NCBI GenBank assembly: GCA_025464345.1
Contig: JAODGP010000012.1
Location: 3,505 to 26,681, forward strand
Source: Methanosarcinales archaeon
Lineage (GTDB): Archaea > Halobacteriota > Syntropharchaeia > Alkanophagales > Methanospirareceae
Length of the DNA: 23,177 nucleotides
Direction of reading: 5' to 3'
In this document: positions 22,069-23,177 of the stretch, one piece after another
Position numbering within the stretch: the first letter of the stretch is position 1
Layout of the letters: every line of letters begins with the position of its first letter
Notes under the pieces: generated by a model
Told to the model about the DNA's origin: nothing
The model's input: only the letters and a program-made list of their open reading frames with translations
Database searches by the model: none
Made by a program: the position numbers and the translations under genes

Positions 22069-22273
22069 GTGACGTCACGCACACCTGGCAGCAAAAGACA
22101 TCCTGTCCCTTCTCATTTTATCGTTCTACTTCTTCAGTCCGATGAAGAGTGGAGATGAACGAACATCTCCAGCTAACAGTAGGTTTGGGCATTTCACTTA
22201 ACGTTCCGAGCGTATCTGAAGTTTCCCGAATGGGAATTTGGGCGAAGTGCCGGAGGCACGTAGCCGGATACGC
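22069..22273. other. Hairpin-rich spacer, candidate structured RNA or mobile-element end
   Basis: The 267-base spacer between the chorismate lyase gene and the unknown edge gene has no convincing ORF but many exact inverted repeats. They are palindrome GTGACGTCAC (22069-22078), CTTCA/TGAAG (22132-22136 with 22143-22147), and GGAGATG/CATCTCC (22151-22157 with 22164-22170). An outer stem GCGTATC/GATACGC (22210-22216 with 22267-22273) encloses two further hairpins. These are TTCCC-GAAT-GGGAA (22223-22236) and GGC-GAA-GTGCC-GGA-GGCAC-GTA-GCC (22241-22265), whose 3x3 internal loop could form sheared G-A pairs. The nested set makes a three-way junction. The strand is undecided. On the minus strand it would begin 9 bases after the stop of the edge gene. 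I do not recognise a known RNA family. Confidence 0.4.
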
Positions 22274-22282
22274 CAGACATTC

Positions 22283-23173
22283 CTATTTCCTCCTTAATTG
22301 AAAGATGTAAACAAACTTTCTCTTTTCAGATGGGAGTATGCATTGTAAAGTTCGCTCAAGCTCATCCCTCGTCGCTCCACTTGCGATTGTTATGCCCTCA
22401 AGTATGGCAAACCATCCTCTTTTCAAACCGATTTCACGCAGCCGTTTCCCATATGTCCTGGCATGAATTTTACCCATCTCCTGATGGTAAAGTGTTAAGA
22501 GATTCGGGTCCTTATTAATCAATTCCTCTATTTCTTCCTGATACGTCTCACGATTACGTTCGCTCCTCAAATAAAATCTTAATTTATCGGCATCGCTTTG
22601 TTGTTCTACCTTCTCTGGAGAGAATGGGAGGGATGTAATAATGCCAAATCTCCATTTAGCTTTTTGATAAGCGTCATTGAGGCTGCGACGAATACCGCCA
22701 CCAAAAGTAATACGATATGGGATAAAGATGCTATCATAGATGATTTTATTATTGAACGGTAGAAGTACAGCCTCCACCATTACTGGCAAATATGAGCCCA
22801 ATATCTCCTCAAAGGTATGAGTGAGTGCAAGGACTCCATAAGCTTTTGGTGGCTCATCCGGGTCGAGGAAAATAGTATATTTTTTCAGATAGCGAAAAAT
22901 AAGGAATCTCCCCTTAACAAAGCTCTTCCAGTCGCTGATTATTCTTAATTCACTACTCGAAAAGTTCAGAGGATTCTCCGCAACAAACGAGTTGATCAAC
23001 TCAGGATCCTTATACAATTTATCTCTGAGCTTATTTATTTCTTCTATCGGAAATCTCTTAAAATCCTCCGGAGAATTTAGCCCCTTCACTATACCAAATT
23101 TTCTGTTAACGTAAACCAGTAGCGAATGGTATAATTTGTAAAACAGTTTAACTTCTTCTTTAGATAATTTCAT
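22283..23173 (-). CDS. Hypothetical protein, 296 residues
   Basis: An unrecognised soluble protein, rich in Lys, Glu, Leu and aromatic residues, without cysteine clusters, signal peptide or membrane helices. The N-terminal half is helical and charged (KLSKEEVKLFYKLYHSLLVY). The middle has hydrophobic strands with a distinctive IPYRITFGGGIRRSLNDAY. The end is basic (PSEKRKFVYIFQLRRK). No catalytic motif is evident. The ATG at 23173 is four bases from the edge, so an earlier start outside the window cannot be ruled out. Its text looks more AT-rich than its neighbours and it lies beside the hairpin-rich spacer, which may mean acquired DNA. Confidence 0.7.
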   Translation of the reverse strand: MKLSKEEVKLFYKLYHSLLVYVNRKFGIVKGLNSPEDFKRFPIEEINKLRDKLYKDPELINSFVAENPLNFSSSELRIISDWKSFVKGRFLIFRYLKKYTIFLDPDEPPKAYGVLALTHTFEEILGSYLPVMVEAVLLPFNNKIIYDSIFIPYRITFGGGIRRSLNDAYQKAKWRFGIITSLPFSPEKVEQQSDADKLRFYLRSERNRETYQEEIEELINKDPNLLTLYHQEMGKIHARTYGKRLREIGLKRGWFAILEGITIASGATRDELERTLQCILPSEKRKFVYIFQLRRK

Positions 23174-23177
23174 TTTC

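Noticed and set aside
22190..22290. Decayed transposase reading through the hairpin-rich spacer
   Set aside because: The plus-strand frame (SLNVPSVSEVSRMGIWAKCR and on) gives no transposase motif, and the base pairing of the segment is stronger evidence than this weak frame.
1..23177. CRISPR array
   Set aside because: No regularly spaced direct repeats are visible in any spacer.

Overview
This window looks like chromosomal DNA of a euryarchaeon, most likely from the methanogen/ANME side of the Halobacteriota. No tRNA, rRNA, CRISPR array or intact transposon is visible. Archaeal markers are a large replication factor C subunit ending in a PIP box, an archaeal-type PheRS alpha chain, an archaeal inositol-phosphate synthase, a nicotinate phosphoribosyltransferase of archaeal type, TATA-box promoters (many only about 25-30 bases from the start codon, implying leaderless or nearly leaderless mRNAs), a heterodisulfide-reductase-like iron-sulfur protein, a CooC-type nickel-insertion ATPase and a DUF98 chorismate lyase (4-hydroxybenzoate, used for methanopterin in methanogens). 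The exact lineage is inference.

Layout. Positions 1-1942, minus strand: an Rcp-type receiver, a receiver-histidine kinase fusion and the start of a coiled-coil protein that runs off the edge. Positions 2071-4963, minus: a helical repeat protein, rfcL and a beta-decarboxylating dehydrogenase of the LeuB/D-malate type, in one tight operon. Positions 5007-5795, plus: cooC, overlapping tail to tail with ilvD (minus). Then pdxT (minus), divergent from pheS (plus). Positions 9898-12827, plus: a membrane PAS histidine kinase, a stand-alone receiver and a winged-helix protein whose start overlaps the receiver stop, followed by a GH57 glycoside hydrolase and a small unknown protein. Positions 14690-16662, minus: a small membrane protein, an ACT-domain regulator (COG2150 type) and nicotinate phosphoribosyltransferase. 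Positions 16713-18420, plus: mobA and an HdrD-like protein separated by one base. Then ino1 (minus), a 32-residue leader ORF coupled to an MscS channel and overlapping nth (plus), a chorismate lyase (minus), a hairpin-rich spacer and an unknown conserved-looking gene at the right edge.

How the parts relate. Most genes are housekeeping: branched-chain amino acids, PLP, NAD salvage, replication, translation, repair and lipid or solute inositol. Two separate two-component systems add signalling. The more unusual signals lie between genes: perfect inverted repeats at several promoters (11-bp arms around the TATA box of the first kinase, a 12-bp palindrome at the start of the second kinase, 9-bp arms before GH57, and others), a receiver/DNA-binding pair that looks like a response regulator divided into two overlapping genes, and a nested set of perfect hairpins at 22132-22273 that folds on paper into a three-way junction. 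That last element is the best candidate here for an undescribed structured RNA or mobile-element end, and its terminal hairpin sequence recurs almost exactly at 19670-19684.
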